Assembly: GCF_900091445.1 (NCBI RefSeq)
Contig: NZ_LT607733.1
Span: 5,297,001-5,361,000 of the forward strand
DNA: 64,000 nt
Source: Micromonospora echinofusca
GTDB taxonomy: Bacteria > Actinomycetota > Actinomycetes > Mycobacteriales > Micromonosporaceae
Direction: 5' to 3'
In this document: piece by piece, positions 37,824 to 46,240 of the stretch
Layout of the letters: each line of letters starts with the position of its first letter
How positions within the stretch are numbered: position 1 is the first letter of the stretch
Program-made: the position numbers and the translations under genes
Notes under the pieces: generated by a model
What the model was told of the DNA's origin: nothing
The model's database searches: none
Seen by the model: only the letters and a program-made list of their open reading frames with translations

Positions 37824-39767
37824 ATGACACTGCCCTACACAGCCGTGCGCCGCTGGCGCGCCGGTGTGCTGACCGCCGCCGTCGCCACCGCCGTGGCGTT
37901 CGGCGCCCCGGCGATGGCCGCCCCCGCCGAGGGACAGATCCTCATGGCCGGCGGTGCCACCGCCGTCGACGAGTCGTACATCGTGGTGTTCAAGGACACC
38001 TCCGTGGGCCGGGCCGACGTCACGAAGAAGGCGCGTGACCTCGCCGGCCGGCACCGCGGCGCGGTCAACCGGACGTACCAGAACGCGCTGCGCGGATTCG
38101 AGGCGCGGATGTCCGAGGCGGAGGCCAAGCGGCTCGCCGCCGACCCCTCGGTGCGCTACGTGCAGCAGAACCACACCATGCGGATCAGCGGTACGCAGAG
38201 CCCCACCCCGTCCTGGGGCCTGGACCGGCTCGACCAGCGCGCGCTGCCGCTGAACAACTCCTTCACCTACCCGAACACCGGCTCGGGCGTGAAGGCGTAC
38301 ATCATCGACACCGGCATCCGGTTCAGCCACAGCGACTTCGGTGGTCGTGCCGTCTCCGGCTTCGACGCCATCGACGGCGGCACCGCCGACGACTGCAACG
38401 GGCACGGCACGCACGTGGCCGGCACGGTCGGCGGCACCGCCTACGGCGTGGCGAAGGGCGTCACGCTGGTCGGCGTACGGGTGCTCGACTGCGCGGGCAG
38501 CGGCACCAACGCCGGCGTCATCCAGGGCGTCGACTGGGTGACCGGCGACCACGCCGCCGGTCAGCTCGCGGTGGCCAACATGAGCCTCGGCGGCGGCTTC
38601 AACCAGGCCGTCAACGACGCGGTGGCCCGCTCCATCGCCGACGGCGTCAGCTACGGCCTCGCGGCCGGGAACGACAGCGGTGCGAACGCCTGCAACAGCT
38701 CCCCGGCCAGCACCCCGGCCGGGATCACCGTCGGCTCGACCACCAACACCGACGCCCGCTCGTCGTTCTCCAACATCGGCACCTGCCTGGACATCTTCGC
38801 CCCCGGCAGCTCGATCACCTCGGCCTGGCACACCGGCAACACGGCCACGAACACCATCAGCGGCACCTCGATGGCCACCCCGCACGTGGTCGGCGCCGCC
38901 GCGCTCGTGGTCGCCGCCAACCCGACGTTCACCCCGCAGCAGGTGCGCGACAAGCTCGTCGCCGACGCCACCAGCAACGCGGTGACCAGCCCCGGCACCG
39001 GCTCGCCCAACAAGCTGCTGTACGTCGGCGACGGCGGCACCACGCCCCCGCCGCCGCCCCCGCCGACCGGCTGCACCCAGACCAACGGCACCGACGTGAC
39101 CGTCCGCGACAACGCCACGGTGGAGAGCACCATCACCATCGCGGGCTGCACCGGCAACGCCGGCGCCGCCAGCACCGTCGCCGTCGACCTGGTGCACACG
39201 TACGTCGGTGACCTCGTCGTCAGCCTCGTCGCCCCCGACGGCAGCGCCTACACGCTGCACAACCGCACCGGCGGCTCCGCCGACAACATCAACCAGACCT
39301 ACACCGTCAACCTCTCCTCCGAGGTCGCCAACGGCACCTGGAAGCTGCGCGTCCAGGACGCCGCCAGCGGCGACACCGGCTACCTGAACAGCTGGACGCT
39401 CAACCTGGGCGGCTCCGGCTCGACGGACTGCACCGGCAGCAACGCCAACAACGTGACCGTCGGCGACAACGCGACCGTCACCAGCAGCATCGCGATCACC
39501 GGCTGCACCGGCACCGCCTCGTCGACCAGCAAGGTCGCCGTGCAGATCGTGCACACCTACGTCGGTGACCTCGTCGTCAGCCTCGTCGCCCCCGACGGCA
39601 GCGCCTACACGCTGCACAACCGTTCGGGCGGCTCCGCCGACAACATCAACCAGACCTACACCGTCAACCTCTCCTCGGAGACCCGCAACGGCACCTGGAA
39701 GCTGCGCGTCCAGGACGCCGCCACCGGCGACACCGGCTACATCGACGGCTGGACCCTGACCCTCTAG
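37824..39767 (+). CDS. Secreted subtilisin-family protease with two P-domains
   Basis: S8 peptidase of 647 residues. It has a signal peptide (about 1-32, cut after AMA) and an I9 propeptide (SYIVVFKD..., about 50-118). The catalytic domain carries D162 (IIDTGI), H194 (NGHGTHVAG) and S349 (GTSMATPHV). A Pro-rich hinge leads to two proprotein-convertase P-like (Homo B) beta domains (about 420-530 and 540-647). Such enzymes are exported extracellular proteases that self-process. The two P-domains are almost identical in DNA. ATG at 37824 is chosen; an upstream GTG at 37755 is possible but would disrupt the signal peptide. AGAGGA lies 13 bases upstream. Confidence 0.93.
   Translation: MTLPYTAVRRWRAGVLTAAVATAVAFGAPAMAAPAEGQILMAGGATAVDESYIVVFKDTSVGRADVTKKARDLAGRHRGAVNRTYQNALRGFEARMSEAEAKRLAADPSVRYVQQNHTMRISGTQSPTPSWGLDRLDQRALPLNNSFTYPNTGSGVKAYIIDTGIRFSHSDFGGRAVSGFDAIDGGTADDCNGHGTHVAGTVGGTAYGVAKGVTLVGVRVLDCAGSGTNAGVIQGVDWVTGDHAAGQLAVANMSLGGGFNQAVNDAVARSIADGVSYGLAAGNDSGANACNSSPASTPAGITVGSTTNTDARSSFSNIGTCLDIFAPGSSITSAWHTGNTATNTISGTSMATPHVVGAAALVVAANPTFTPQQVRDKLVADATSNAVTSPGTGSPNKLLYVGDGGTTPPPPPPPTGCTQTNGTDVTVRDNATVESTITIAGCTGNAGAASTVAVDLVHTYVGDLVVSLVAPDGSAYTLHNRTGGSADNINQTYTVNLSSEVANGTWKLRVQDAASGDTGYLNSWTLNLGGSGSTDCTGSNANNVTVGDNATVTSSIAITGCTGTASSTSKVAVQIVHTYVGDLVVSLVAPDGSAYTLHNRSGGSADNINQTYTVNLSSETRNGTWKLRVQDAATGDTGYIDGWTLTL
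39192..39407 (+). repeat. P-domain repeat, copy 1
   Basis: 216 bp in the protease gene nearly identical to 39549-39764 (offset 357 bp, 119 codons). Long stretches match base for base, including third positions. Confidence 0.85.
39549..39764 (+). repeat. P-domain repeat, copy 2
   Basis: Second copy of the P-domain repeat; see 39192-39407. The main differences are a few codons around the ACC GGC / TCG GGC site and the segment after SSE. Confidence 0.85.
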
Positions 39768-39808
39768 GGTTCGTCAGCTCCAGGTACGGCCCGCAGCACG
39801 GCCGCGCC

Positions 39809-39851
39809 GAAGGGCCCCTCGCCACCGCTCACGCGCGGCGAGGGGCCCTTC
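39809..39851. terminator. Bidirectional terminator overlapping the permease 3' end
   Basis: Perfect 15-bp inverted repeat (39809-39823 and 39837-39851) with a 13-nt loop. It sits after the protease stop (39767) and includes the last codons of the convergent permease (stop at 39829). Confidence 0.78.
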
Positions 39852-40641
39852 TCGCCCGCCGCCCCCGTAGGGTGCCGGCCAGCACCAGCAGCAGCGCGAC
39901 CGCGAACATGGCGGTGCCGATGACGTTGACCTGCGGCGGGATGCCCCGCTGGGCGGCACCCCAGACGTACATGGGGAACGTGACGGTGGTGCCGGCGTTG
40001 AAGTTCGTCACGATGAAGTCGTCGAAGGAGAGCGAGAACGCCAGCAGCGCGGCGGCCACGATGCCGGGCAGCGCCAGCGGCAGGGTGATCCGCCGGAAGG
40101 TCTGCCACTCGCTCGCGTAGAGGTCCATCGCGGCCTCCTCCAGCCGGGAGTCCATCCCGGCCAGCCGTGCCTTGACGGTGACCACCACGAACGACAGGCA
40201 GAACATCACGTGCGCGACGACGACGGTCCAGAAGCCCTGCGGCACCCCGGCGGAGACGAAGAGGGCCAGCAGCGAGGTGCCCATCACCAGTTCGGGGGTG
40301 GCCATCGGCAGGAAGATCAGCACGTTGATCCCGTCGCGGCCGCGGAACCGGTGCCGCGCCAGCGCGAACGCCATCAGGGTGCCCAGCACCGTGGCGAGCA
40401 CGGTGGCGACGAAGCCGATCTGGACGCTGCGCACCACCGCGTCGCACATGTCGGAGGTGGCACACGGGTTGCGCCAGTTGTCGAGGGTGAACTCGGCGAA
40501 GTCGTACGACAGGCGGCTGGAGGGGCGGTTGAAGGAGAGGGCGGCGACCACGGCGATCGGCAGGAGCAGATAGCCGAGCACCAGCAGGGCCACGCCCATG
40601 ACCCACCGGTCGGCCAGCCAGCGTCCGAAACGGTGTCCCAC
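39829..40641 (-). CDS. Polyamine-type ABC transporter permease (PotC-like)
   Basis: Inner-membrane permease of 270 residues with six transmembrane helices and the EAA loop (EAAMDLYASEWQTF...LPLALPGI) that contacts the ATPase. It belongs to the spermidine/putrescine importer group. Last gene of a four-gene operon (binding protein, ATPase, PotB-like, PotC-like). Its start lies three bases after the PotB-like stop. The C-terminus overlaps a terminator hairpin, explaining the Arg-rich end. Confidence 0.92.
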   Translation of the reverse strand: MGHRFGRWLADRWVMGVALLVLGYLLLPIAVVAALSFNRPSSRLSYDFAEFTLDNWRNPCATSDMCDAVVRSVQIGFVATVLATVLGTLMAFALARHRFRGRDGINVLIFLPMATPELVMGTSLLALFVSAGVPQGFWTVVVAHVMFCLSFVVVTVKARLAGMDSRLEEAAMDLYASEWQTFRRITLPLALPGIVAAALLAFSLSFDDFIVTNFNAGTTVTFPMYVWGAAQRGIPPQVNVIGTAMFAVALLLVLAGTLRGRRARRAPRRA

Positions 40642-40644
40642 CGG

Positions 40645-41550
40645 TCAGAGCACCTCCTGCGTGCCGGTCCGGCGCAGGTAGCCGAAGACCACCGCGAGGA
40701 TCGCCGCCATCAGCAGGAACGACAGCGCCGCGCCCTGCGGGTAGTCCAGCCGGACCAGGAACGCCGAGTCGATGACGTTGCCGATCATGTATTCGTTGGG
40801 GGTGCCGAGCAGTTCGGCGTTGATGTAGTCGCCGCTGGCCGGGATGAAGAACAGCAGCGTGCCGGCGACCAGGCCGGGCGTCGACAGCGGCAGCGTGACC
40901 CGCCGGAAGGTCCGCCACGGGCCGGCGTAGAGGTCGCCGGCCGCCTCCAGCAGCCGGGGGTCGAGCCGCTCCAGGCTCGCGTACAGCGGCAGCACCAGGA
41001 AGGGCAGGAAGTTGTACGTCAGGCCGAGCACCACCGCGACGGGGGTGGCCAGCAGCCGGCCGTCGGCGCCGAGCAGGTGTACGTCGCGCAGCAGCCCGAC
41101 GAGCCAGCCGTTGTCCGACAGGATGGTCTTCCACGCCAGCGTGCGCACCAGGAAGCTGGTGAACATCGGCGCGACCACGCAGACCAGCAGCAGGTTCTTC
41201 CACCGGCCGGCCTTCTGCGCGATGGCGTACGCGAGCGGGTAGCCGACCAGCAGCGCCAGCACCAGGGCGGCGCCCGCGTAGCCGAAGGAGCGCCCGAACT
41301 GCGGCCAGTACGCGGCCAGCGCGTCGGGGTAGTTGGCGAACGCCCAGCCCATCGCGTACCCGGTGGCGAGCGAGCCGGCGGGGTCGTAGAGGCTGGCGGC
41401 GGCGAGCTGCACCAGCGGCACCGCGAAGAAGAGCACCAGCCACGCCGCCGCGGGCAACAGCAGCAGGTACGGCAGGAGCCCCCGCCGTCCGGGCCGGCGG
41501 GGCGGCGCCGGCTCGCCGGCTACGGTGGGCAGCCGCGCCGGGGCGCTCAC
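40645..41550 (-). CDS. Polyamine-type ABC transporter permease (PotB-like)
   Basis: Permease of 301 residues with six transmembrane segments and an EAA loop (EAAGDLYAGPWRTFRRVTLP). It pairs with the PotC-like permease to form the channel. GTG start overlaps the ATPase stop by four bases. Confidence 0.92.
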   Translation of the reverse strand: MSAPARLPTVAGEPAPPRRPGRRGLLPYLLLLPAAAWLVLFFAVPLVQLAAASLYDPAGSLATGYAMGWAFANYPDALAAYWPQFGRSFGYAGAALVLALLVGYPLAYAIAQKAGRWKNLLLVCVVAPMFTSFLVRTLAWKTILSDNGWLVGLLRDVHLLGADGRLLATPVAVVLGLTYNFLPFLVLPLYASLERLDPRLLEAAGDLYAGPWRTFRRVTLPLSTPGLVAGTLLFFIPASGDYINAELLGTPNEYMIGNVIDSAFLVRLDYPQGAALSFLLMAAILAVVFGYLRRTGTQEVL

Positions 41551-42722
41551 GGGGACGCGCCGACCGGCTCGTCCCGCACGGGCGCGCCCCGATCCTGCTC
41601 GCCGGCCTCCCGGGGGAGCAGGAAGGCGTGCCGCGGGTCCCAGTACGCGACCGCCTCAGCGCCCACCGGCACCGGCCGGGCGGTGCCCGTGTTGGCCACG
41701 AAGGCCGACAGCTCGCCGCCCCAGCCGGTACGCAGCAGGTACTGGGTGCTCACCCCCACGTAGGAGGCGTCGGTGACGATGCCGGTGACGTGCTGGCACC
41801 CGACGGGGACCTGGTCGGCGGAGTCGACCAGGTGCAGCTTCTCCGGGCGTACGCCCAGGTGGACCGGCCCCCGCTCGACCCGGGCCCGGCCGGCGGGCAC
41901 CGAGAAGCGACGGCCGTGCGCCGACACCGACACCTCGCCGCCGCCCGCGCCGGCCGCCTCGCCGGCGAGCAGGTTGGACCGGCCGAGAAAGTTCGCCACG
42001 AACGCCGTCGCCGGGTACTCGTAGAGGTCGGCGGGGGCGCCGAGCTGCTCGATCCGCCCGGCGTTCATCACCGCGACGGTGTCGGCCAGCGTCATGGCCT
42101 CCTCCTGGTCGTGGGTGACGTGCACGAACGTGATGCCGACCTCGGTCTGGATCCGCTTGAGTTCGAGCTGCATCCGCCGGCGCAGCGTCAGGTCCAGCGC
42201 GCCGAGCGGCTCGTCGAGCAGCAGCACCTGCGGGCGGTTCACCAGGGCGCGGGCCAGCGCGACGCGCTGCTGTTGCCCGCCGGAGAGCTGGGCGGGGCGG
42301 CGGTGGCCGTGGTCGTCGAGCTGCACCAGCGCGAGCATGCCCATGACCTCGTCGTCGACGGAGCGGATGCCCCGCCGGCGCAGGCCGAACGCGACGTTCT
42401 CGAAGACGTCCAGGTGTGGGAAGAGCGCGTAGCTCTGGAAGACGGTGTTGACGGGCCGCTTGTGCGGGCGCAGCCGGGTGACGTCCCGTTCGCCCAGCAG
42501 CACCTGCCCGCCGGTGGGCTCCTCCAGGCCGGCAATCATCCGCAGCGTGGTGGTCTTGCCGCAGCCGGACGGGCCGAGCAGGGCGAAGTACGCGCCCTGC
42601 GCGACGGTCAGGCTGAGGTCGTCCACCGCCGTGACGGCACCGAACCGCTTGGTGAGGTCGGCCAGCCGCAGGTCGCCGGCCGGACCCCCGCGCGCCGCAG
42701 TCGTCCCACCCATCCCGCTCAC
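41547..42722 (-). CDS. Polyamine-type ABC transporter ATPase (PotA-like)
   Basis: Importer ATPase of 391 residues: Walker A GPSGCGKT (50-57), Q-loop VFQSYALFPH, signature LSGGQQQRVALARAL, Walker B LLLDEPLGALD, switch His in HVTHDQEEA, and a C-terminal TOBE domain (about 290-370). GTG at 42722 overlaps the binding-protein stop (GTGA); ATG at 42713 is the other possibility. It energises uptake through the two permeases. Confidence 0.92.
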   Translation of the reverse strand: MSGMGGTTAARGGPAGDLRLADLTKRFGAVTAVDDLSLTVAQGAYFALLGPSGCGKTTTLRMIAGLEEPTGGQVLLGERDVTRLRPHKRPVNTVFQSYALFPHLDVFENVAFGLRRRGIRSVDDEVMGMLALVQLDDHGHRRPAQLSGGQQQRVALARALVNRPQVLLLDEPLGALDLTLRRRMQLELKRIQTEVGITFVHVTHDQEEAMTLADTVAVMNAGRIEQLGAPADLYEYPATAFVANFLGRSNLLAGEAAGAGGGEVSVSAHGRRFSVPAGRARVERGPVHLGVRPEKLHLVDSADQVPVGCQHVTGIVTDASYVGVSTQYLLRTGWGGELSAFVANTGTARPVPVGAEAVAYWDPRHAFLLPREAGEQDRGAPVRDEPVGASP

Positions 42723-43903
42723 GCCCCGATGACCTGCTGGAACTTGCCCTCGTACTCGCGTTCCTGCTTCTCGTCCAGCGCCATGAAGACCTTGGACCTG
42801 GCGAGCATGGCGTCGTCGGGGAAGATCAGCGGGTTGGCGGCCAGCGCCGGGTCGATCTTCTCCATCTCGGCCTGGGCGCCCCGCACGGGGCAGATGTAGT
42901 TGACGAACGCGGCGAGCCGGGCGGCGATCGCCGGGTCGTAGTAGTGGTCGACGAGCCGCTCGGCGTTGCCCCTGTGGCTGGCCCTGTTCGGCACCACCAC
43001 GTTGTCCGACCAGATCATCGCACCGGAGTCGGGTACCACGAATCGGATCTTGTCGTCGTCGAAGCCGAGCTGGACGGCGTCGCCCGACCAGCCGATGCAG
43101 GCGGCGACGTCGCCTCTGGCGAGTTCCGGCGCGTAGTCGTTGCCGGTGAACCGGCGGATCTGCCCGGCGGCGACGGCCTTCTTCAGTTTGGCGAGCGCGT
43201 CGTCGAACTGGGCGCCGGTGAAGTTCGCCGGGTCGTGGCCGTTCGACTGGAGCAGCAGGCCCATGGTGTCGCGCATCTCGGCCAGCGCGGTCACCCTGCC
43301 CTTGAGGTCGGGGCGGGTGAGCAGTTCGTCGACCGTACGGATCTCCCTGGTCACCCTGCCGTTGTAGGCGAGGCCGGCCAGGCCGGACTGCCACGGGATG
43401 GCGAGCTGGTCCTCGGGGTCGAAGGACCGGCCGCGCAGCGAGGGCAGCAGGTTGGCCTCGACGTTGGGCAGCTTCGACGTGTCGAGCTTCTGGACCCAGC
43501 CGAGCCGGATCATCCGCGCCGACATCCAGTCGCTGAGCACCATGATGTCCCGCCCGGTGGGCTGGCATCCCGCGAGCTGGTTCTGCACCTTGCCGAAGAA
43601 CTCGTTGTTGTCGTTGATGTCCTCGGTGTAGGTGACCTGGATGCCGCTCTTGGCGACGAACGCGTCGAGGGTGGGCCGCTTGGCGGTGTCGGCGTCGTCC
43701 ACGTCCATGTACTGCGGCCAGTTGGAGAACGTCAGCGTCTTCTCGGTGCCGGACAGGTCCTCGCTGACGCAGCCGGCCTCCGTCCGGGTGGCGGCCCTGG
43801 TGCCGCAGCCGGCCAGCGATCCGCCCCCCGCCAGCAGCGCCGCCGAGCCGAACGCGCCGGTCAGCAGCCCGCGCCGGGTGAGGGGCCGGAGGGGAGTTCG
43901 CAT
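42719..43903 (-). CDS. Polyamine-type ABC transporter substrate-binding lipoprotein
   Basis: PotD/PotF-like extracellular solute-binding protein of 394 residues. The signal peptide has both a twin-arginine motif (TRRGLL, 9-14) and a lipobox ending at C33 (SLAGC), so Tat export and lipidation are likely. The mature protein starts like PotD (TLTFSNWPQYMDVDD), and the ligand cleft has several Trp/Asp/Glu typical of polyamine binding. ATG at 43903 has AAGGAG eight bases upstream. First gene of the operon. Confidence 0.9.
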   Translation of the reverse strand: MRTPLRPLTRRGLLTGAFGSAALLAGGGSLAGCGTRAATRTEAGCVSEDLSGTEKTLTFSNWPQYMDVDDADTAKRPTLDAFVAKSGIQVTYTEDINDNNEFFGKVQNQLAGCQPTGRDIMVLSDWMSARMIRLGWVQKLDTSKLPNVEANLLPSLRGRSFDPEDQLAIPWQSGLAGLAYNGRVTREIRTVDELLTRPDLKGRVTALAEMRDTMGLLLQSNGHDPANFTGAQFDDALAKLKKAVAAGQIRRFTGNDYAPELARGDVAACIGWSGDAVQLGFDDDKIRFVVPDSGAMIWSDNVVVPNRASHRGNAERLVDHYYDPAIAARLAAFVNYICPVRGAQAEMEKIDPALAANPLIFPDDAMLARSKVFMALDEKQEREYEGKFQQVIGA

Positions 43904-44218
43904 GTGACGACTCCTTGAGGTCATCGTCGGCGGGCAGGCGGGAGTGGCGCGCCGACGGGACGTCAGGTGCGGTGAACGACAGATCTTGGCATGGGCCGAC
44001 GGCGACGACGGACGGCGGGTCCGTGTCCGACAACGCCGCCGGGTTCCGGCGGCGACGGCGGTGCTGTCTTCCCCGTCCCGATACCCCACAGGTATTTGTA
44101 TGCCACACCGGTATCAGCGCTCCGGCGGCATGGTTCGTCCGCTGCACGCGCCTTGAACGTCTTCCATCAGCCGGACCGCACCGCGAGCCCACCGGTCAAG
44201 GGGCCGCCTGGTCACCGC
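43904..44218. other. Intergenic region upstream of the polyamine transporter
   Basis: 315 bp with no convincing gene. It contains a short AT-rich patch (about 44081-44117) with the inverted repeat ATACC-N5-GGTAT (44081-44095) and a further GGTAT at 44110-44114, a possible operator for the transporter operon. Confidence 0.35.
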
Positions 44219-44500
44219 CTACGCCGTGACGTCGATCAGACTCGTCCACAGGTCGCCTGAGCCGAAGCTGCGTGGGCAGGCGTACGCCTGGGGCACTGCC
44301 CGGTCAGCCGGCGCGCCCGTGCCGGCCGACCCGACGAACGCCCGCCAGGCGTCCGGCGCGAAGGTGAGCACGCCCCCGGCGCGGTCCTTGCTGTCCCGCA
44401 CGAGCACCCGACCGGGCAGGTTGTCGGCCACCTCGACGCAGTCGCCGCCGTTGTTGCTGCTGCGGGACGCGGTGCGCCAGCGGGCGTCGGTCACGTCCAT
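44219..44500 (-). CDS. DUF397 family protein
   Basis: DUF397 protein of 93 residues: WRTASRSSNNGGDCVEVAD, VLVRDSKDRAGGVLTF and WRAFV are the family signature. The C-terminal 30 residues are extra. DUF397 proteins are small partners of the HTH/DUF5753 regulators encoded just upstream (BldB/WhiJ-type pairs in Streptomyces, where some behave like toxin-antitoxin systems). ATG at 44500 lies inside the last codons of the HTH gene (10-bp overlap), with GGGAGG ten bases upstream. Confidence 0.93.
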   Translation of the reverse strand: MDVTDARWRTASRSSNNGGDCVEVADNLPGRVLVRDSKDRAGGVLTFAPDAWRAFVGSAGTGAPADRAVPQAYACPRSFGSGDLWTSLIDVTA

Positions 44501-45261
44501 GCCGTCGCCACCTCCCTGATCAGCTCGATCGACCGGCCGCGCGGCAGTGCCTCGCCCGCGACGCTCTCCCATCTCGCGCCCAGGCTAGCAATGTCGGCAC
44601 TCTCCGTCACGACCTGACCGCGAAGTTGGTTGTCCACATAGGCCGTCTCGGCGCCGTCGGGCAGCCGGATCAGCACGAACGGCCCGGCGAGGCCGGTGTG
44701 CCACGGTGCCTCGGCGGGGATCACCCGGACCTGCACGTGCTCCTGCGCGGCGACCGCCAGCAGGTGGGCCAACTGCCCGGCCATCACCGCCCGGTCCCCC
44801 ACCCGCCGACGCAGCACCACCTCGTCGATCACGGCGACGAGCTGGGGCGGGGCGTCCCGGGCGAGGATCGCCTGGCGGGCCAGCCGGCCGCCCACGATCT
44901 CGTCCACCTCGGCCGCCGGCAGCAGGCCGCCGGTCGCAAGCACCGCGCGGGCGTACGCCTCCGTCTGGAGCAGGCCCGGTACGAGCGAGGGCTGGTACGA
45001 CCGGATGGTGATGGCGTCCTGCTCCAGCTCGGCCCACGGCCGGAACCACGGCAGGTCGCGGCGGCGGAACGGCTCGGGCCACAGCTCGGCGGCGTCGCGC
45101 CCGAGGACCTCGGCGACGGCGAGCCGGGTCCTGGGATGCGGGATCCGGCCCGAGGCGAGCCACCGCCCCGCCGTCTTCGGGTCGACGCCCACCTTCTCCG
45201 CCAGCGACTCGGCCGTCTCCCCCTTCTCGGCCATCGCCACCCGCAGTGCCTCGTTCACCAT
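44491..45261 (-). CDS. XRE-family HTH regulator with DUF5753 domain
   Basis: This 256-residue regulator has an N-terminal helix-turn-helix (about 5-60, ETAESLAEKVGVDPKTAGRWLASG) and a DUF5753 domain (about 80-250, QPSLVPGLLQTEAYARAVL...). These WhiJ-like proteins are abundant in differentiating actinomycetes and are usually paired with DUF397 proteins, as here. ATG at 45261 has GGAGG five bases upstream. Confidence 0.93.
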   Translation of the reverse strand: MVNEALRVAMAEKGETAESLAEKVGVDPKTAGRWLASGRIPHPRTRLAVAEVLGRDAAELWPEPFRRRDLPWFRPWAELEQDAITIRSYQPSLVPGLLQTEAYARAVLATGGLLPAAEVDEIVGGRLARQAILARDAPPQLVAVIDEVVLRRRVGDRAVMAGQLAHLLAVAAQEHVQVRVIPAEAPWHTGLAGPFVLIRLPDGAETAYVDNQLRGQVVTESADIASLGARWESVAGEALPRGRSIELIREVATAWT

Positions 45262-45719
45262 CCGGCCTCCCGCGCCCGCGATCACACTGGGGCGCACGCT
45301 AGCCACGCTGCGTGCCCTTGTCGTCACACTGCCGGCGTGTCGCGGCGGGATCTGTTTCGCGCGCCCGAGGTGGCCGACGACCGCCCGGAAAAGGCCCTGG
45401 ACATGCCCCGCCGCAGCGTCGGACCAGGCACCGGAACGAGCGGGATCGCACCTCCGGTGGGCCGCGTGGCAGCCTTGTCCGACCACCTCACCCGCGCTGT
45501 CGAACTGATGTCGCAGGCGACCCAGCCCCCGCGTGGAGCGCCGCGATGTCGCAGACGATTCAGCTCGACAGCGCCCGGCGTGCCCGTACGGCCCGCAGGC
45601 AAGCCACCGAACCCGCGCGGACCTCCCGTCTCGGCGCCCGTGACTTCCGCACCGACCACCGGCTGCGGCCGGGACGCACCGAGGCGGAGGTGGGCGCCGA
45701 CCTCCGCAGAGGCGGCGGG
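45262..45719. other. Intergenic region between HTH regulator and DUF3499 gene
   Basis: 458 bp. Plus-strand frames opening at GTG 45337 and at ATG 45546 (GGAG nine bases before) could encode small basic proteins. Their third-position GC is only about 80%, lower than true genes nearby, and neither resembles a known family. I call no gene here. Confidence 0.4.
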
Positions 45720-46088
45720 TCAGTGGTTCGGGGGGATGACGCGCAGGTGACCCCGGCGGCCCGTCTGGGGGGTCGAGTTGGTGGCCTGGTCGTCCTCGGG
45801 CGGGCGCGGGGCCACCGGGCGGGCGGCCTCGCGGACGGCCTCGGCGAGGGCGACCAGGTCGTCGGTGGTGGGCGGCGGAGGCTCGAACTCGCCCTCGTGC
45901 CGGACGACGTCCCAGCCGCGCGGCGCCGTCAGGCTCCGGGCGTGCGGTTCACAGAGGTCGTACGTGTGCGGCTCGGCGAACGCCGCCAACGGGCCGACTA
46001 CCGCTGTCGACTCGTTGTAGACATAGGTCAGCGTGGCGACCGCTTGCCGGGGGCAGCCATTACGGGAGCAGCGCCGTGGTGACCTCAC
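45720..46088 (-). CDS. DUF3499 family protein
   Basis: Conserved actinobacterial protein of 122 residues with an N-terminal zinc-ribbon-like pair (CSRNGC ... DLCEPH, about 7-48) and a Pro/Asp-rich tail. Function unknown. The gene is next to the zincin and whiB genes, as in M. tuberculosis (Rv3258c). TACCCT sits six bases before the GTG start and no ribosome binding site is visible, so it is probably leaderless. Confidence 0.88.
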   Translation of the reverse strand: MRSPRRCSRNGCPRQAVATLTYVYNESTAVVGPLAAFAEPHTYDLCEPHARSLTAPRGWDVVRHEGEFEPPPPTTDDLVALAEAVREAARPVAPRPPEDDQATNSTPQTGRRGHLRVIPPNH

Positions 46089-46094
46089 GGCGGC

Positions 46095-46100
46095 AGGGTA
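46095..46100 (-). promoter_or_regulatory. -10 box for leaderless DUF3499 transcript
   Basis: Minus strand TACCCT, six bases, then GTG at 46088. Confidence 0.5.
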
Positions 46101-46228
46101 TCTCCATTACCGGGTCGGGCGCACTGCTTCGCGTTGCGACACGCCCGTCACGGTGATCACAATTCGGCCCGGTCGGTCGCGCCGCGCCGCGCCAGTGCCG
46201 CTGCCGCAGGCCAGGTCGGTGCGGGCGC

Positions 46229-46234
46229 TAACCT
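46229..46234 (+). promoter_or_regulatory. -10 box for leaderless zincin-family transcript
   Basis: TAACCT, six pyrimidine-rich bases, then ATG at 46241; no purine-rich ribosome binding site is present. Confidence 0.5.
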
Positions 46235-46240
46235 TTCCTC

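Noticed and set aside
37551..39617. 688-codon minus-strand frame opposite the subtilase
   Set aside because: Repetitive Val/Gly/Asp peptide produced by the antisense of a GC-rich gene; the plus strand encodes a clear protease.
45546..46082. Plus-strand frame beginning MSQTIQLDSARRART
   Set aside because: It has a possible GGAG site, but third-position GC is low, there is no family match, and it runs antisense into the DUF3499 gene.
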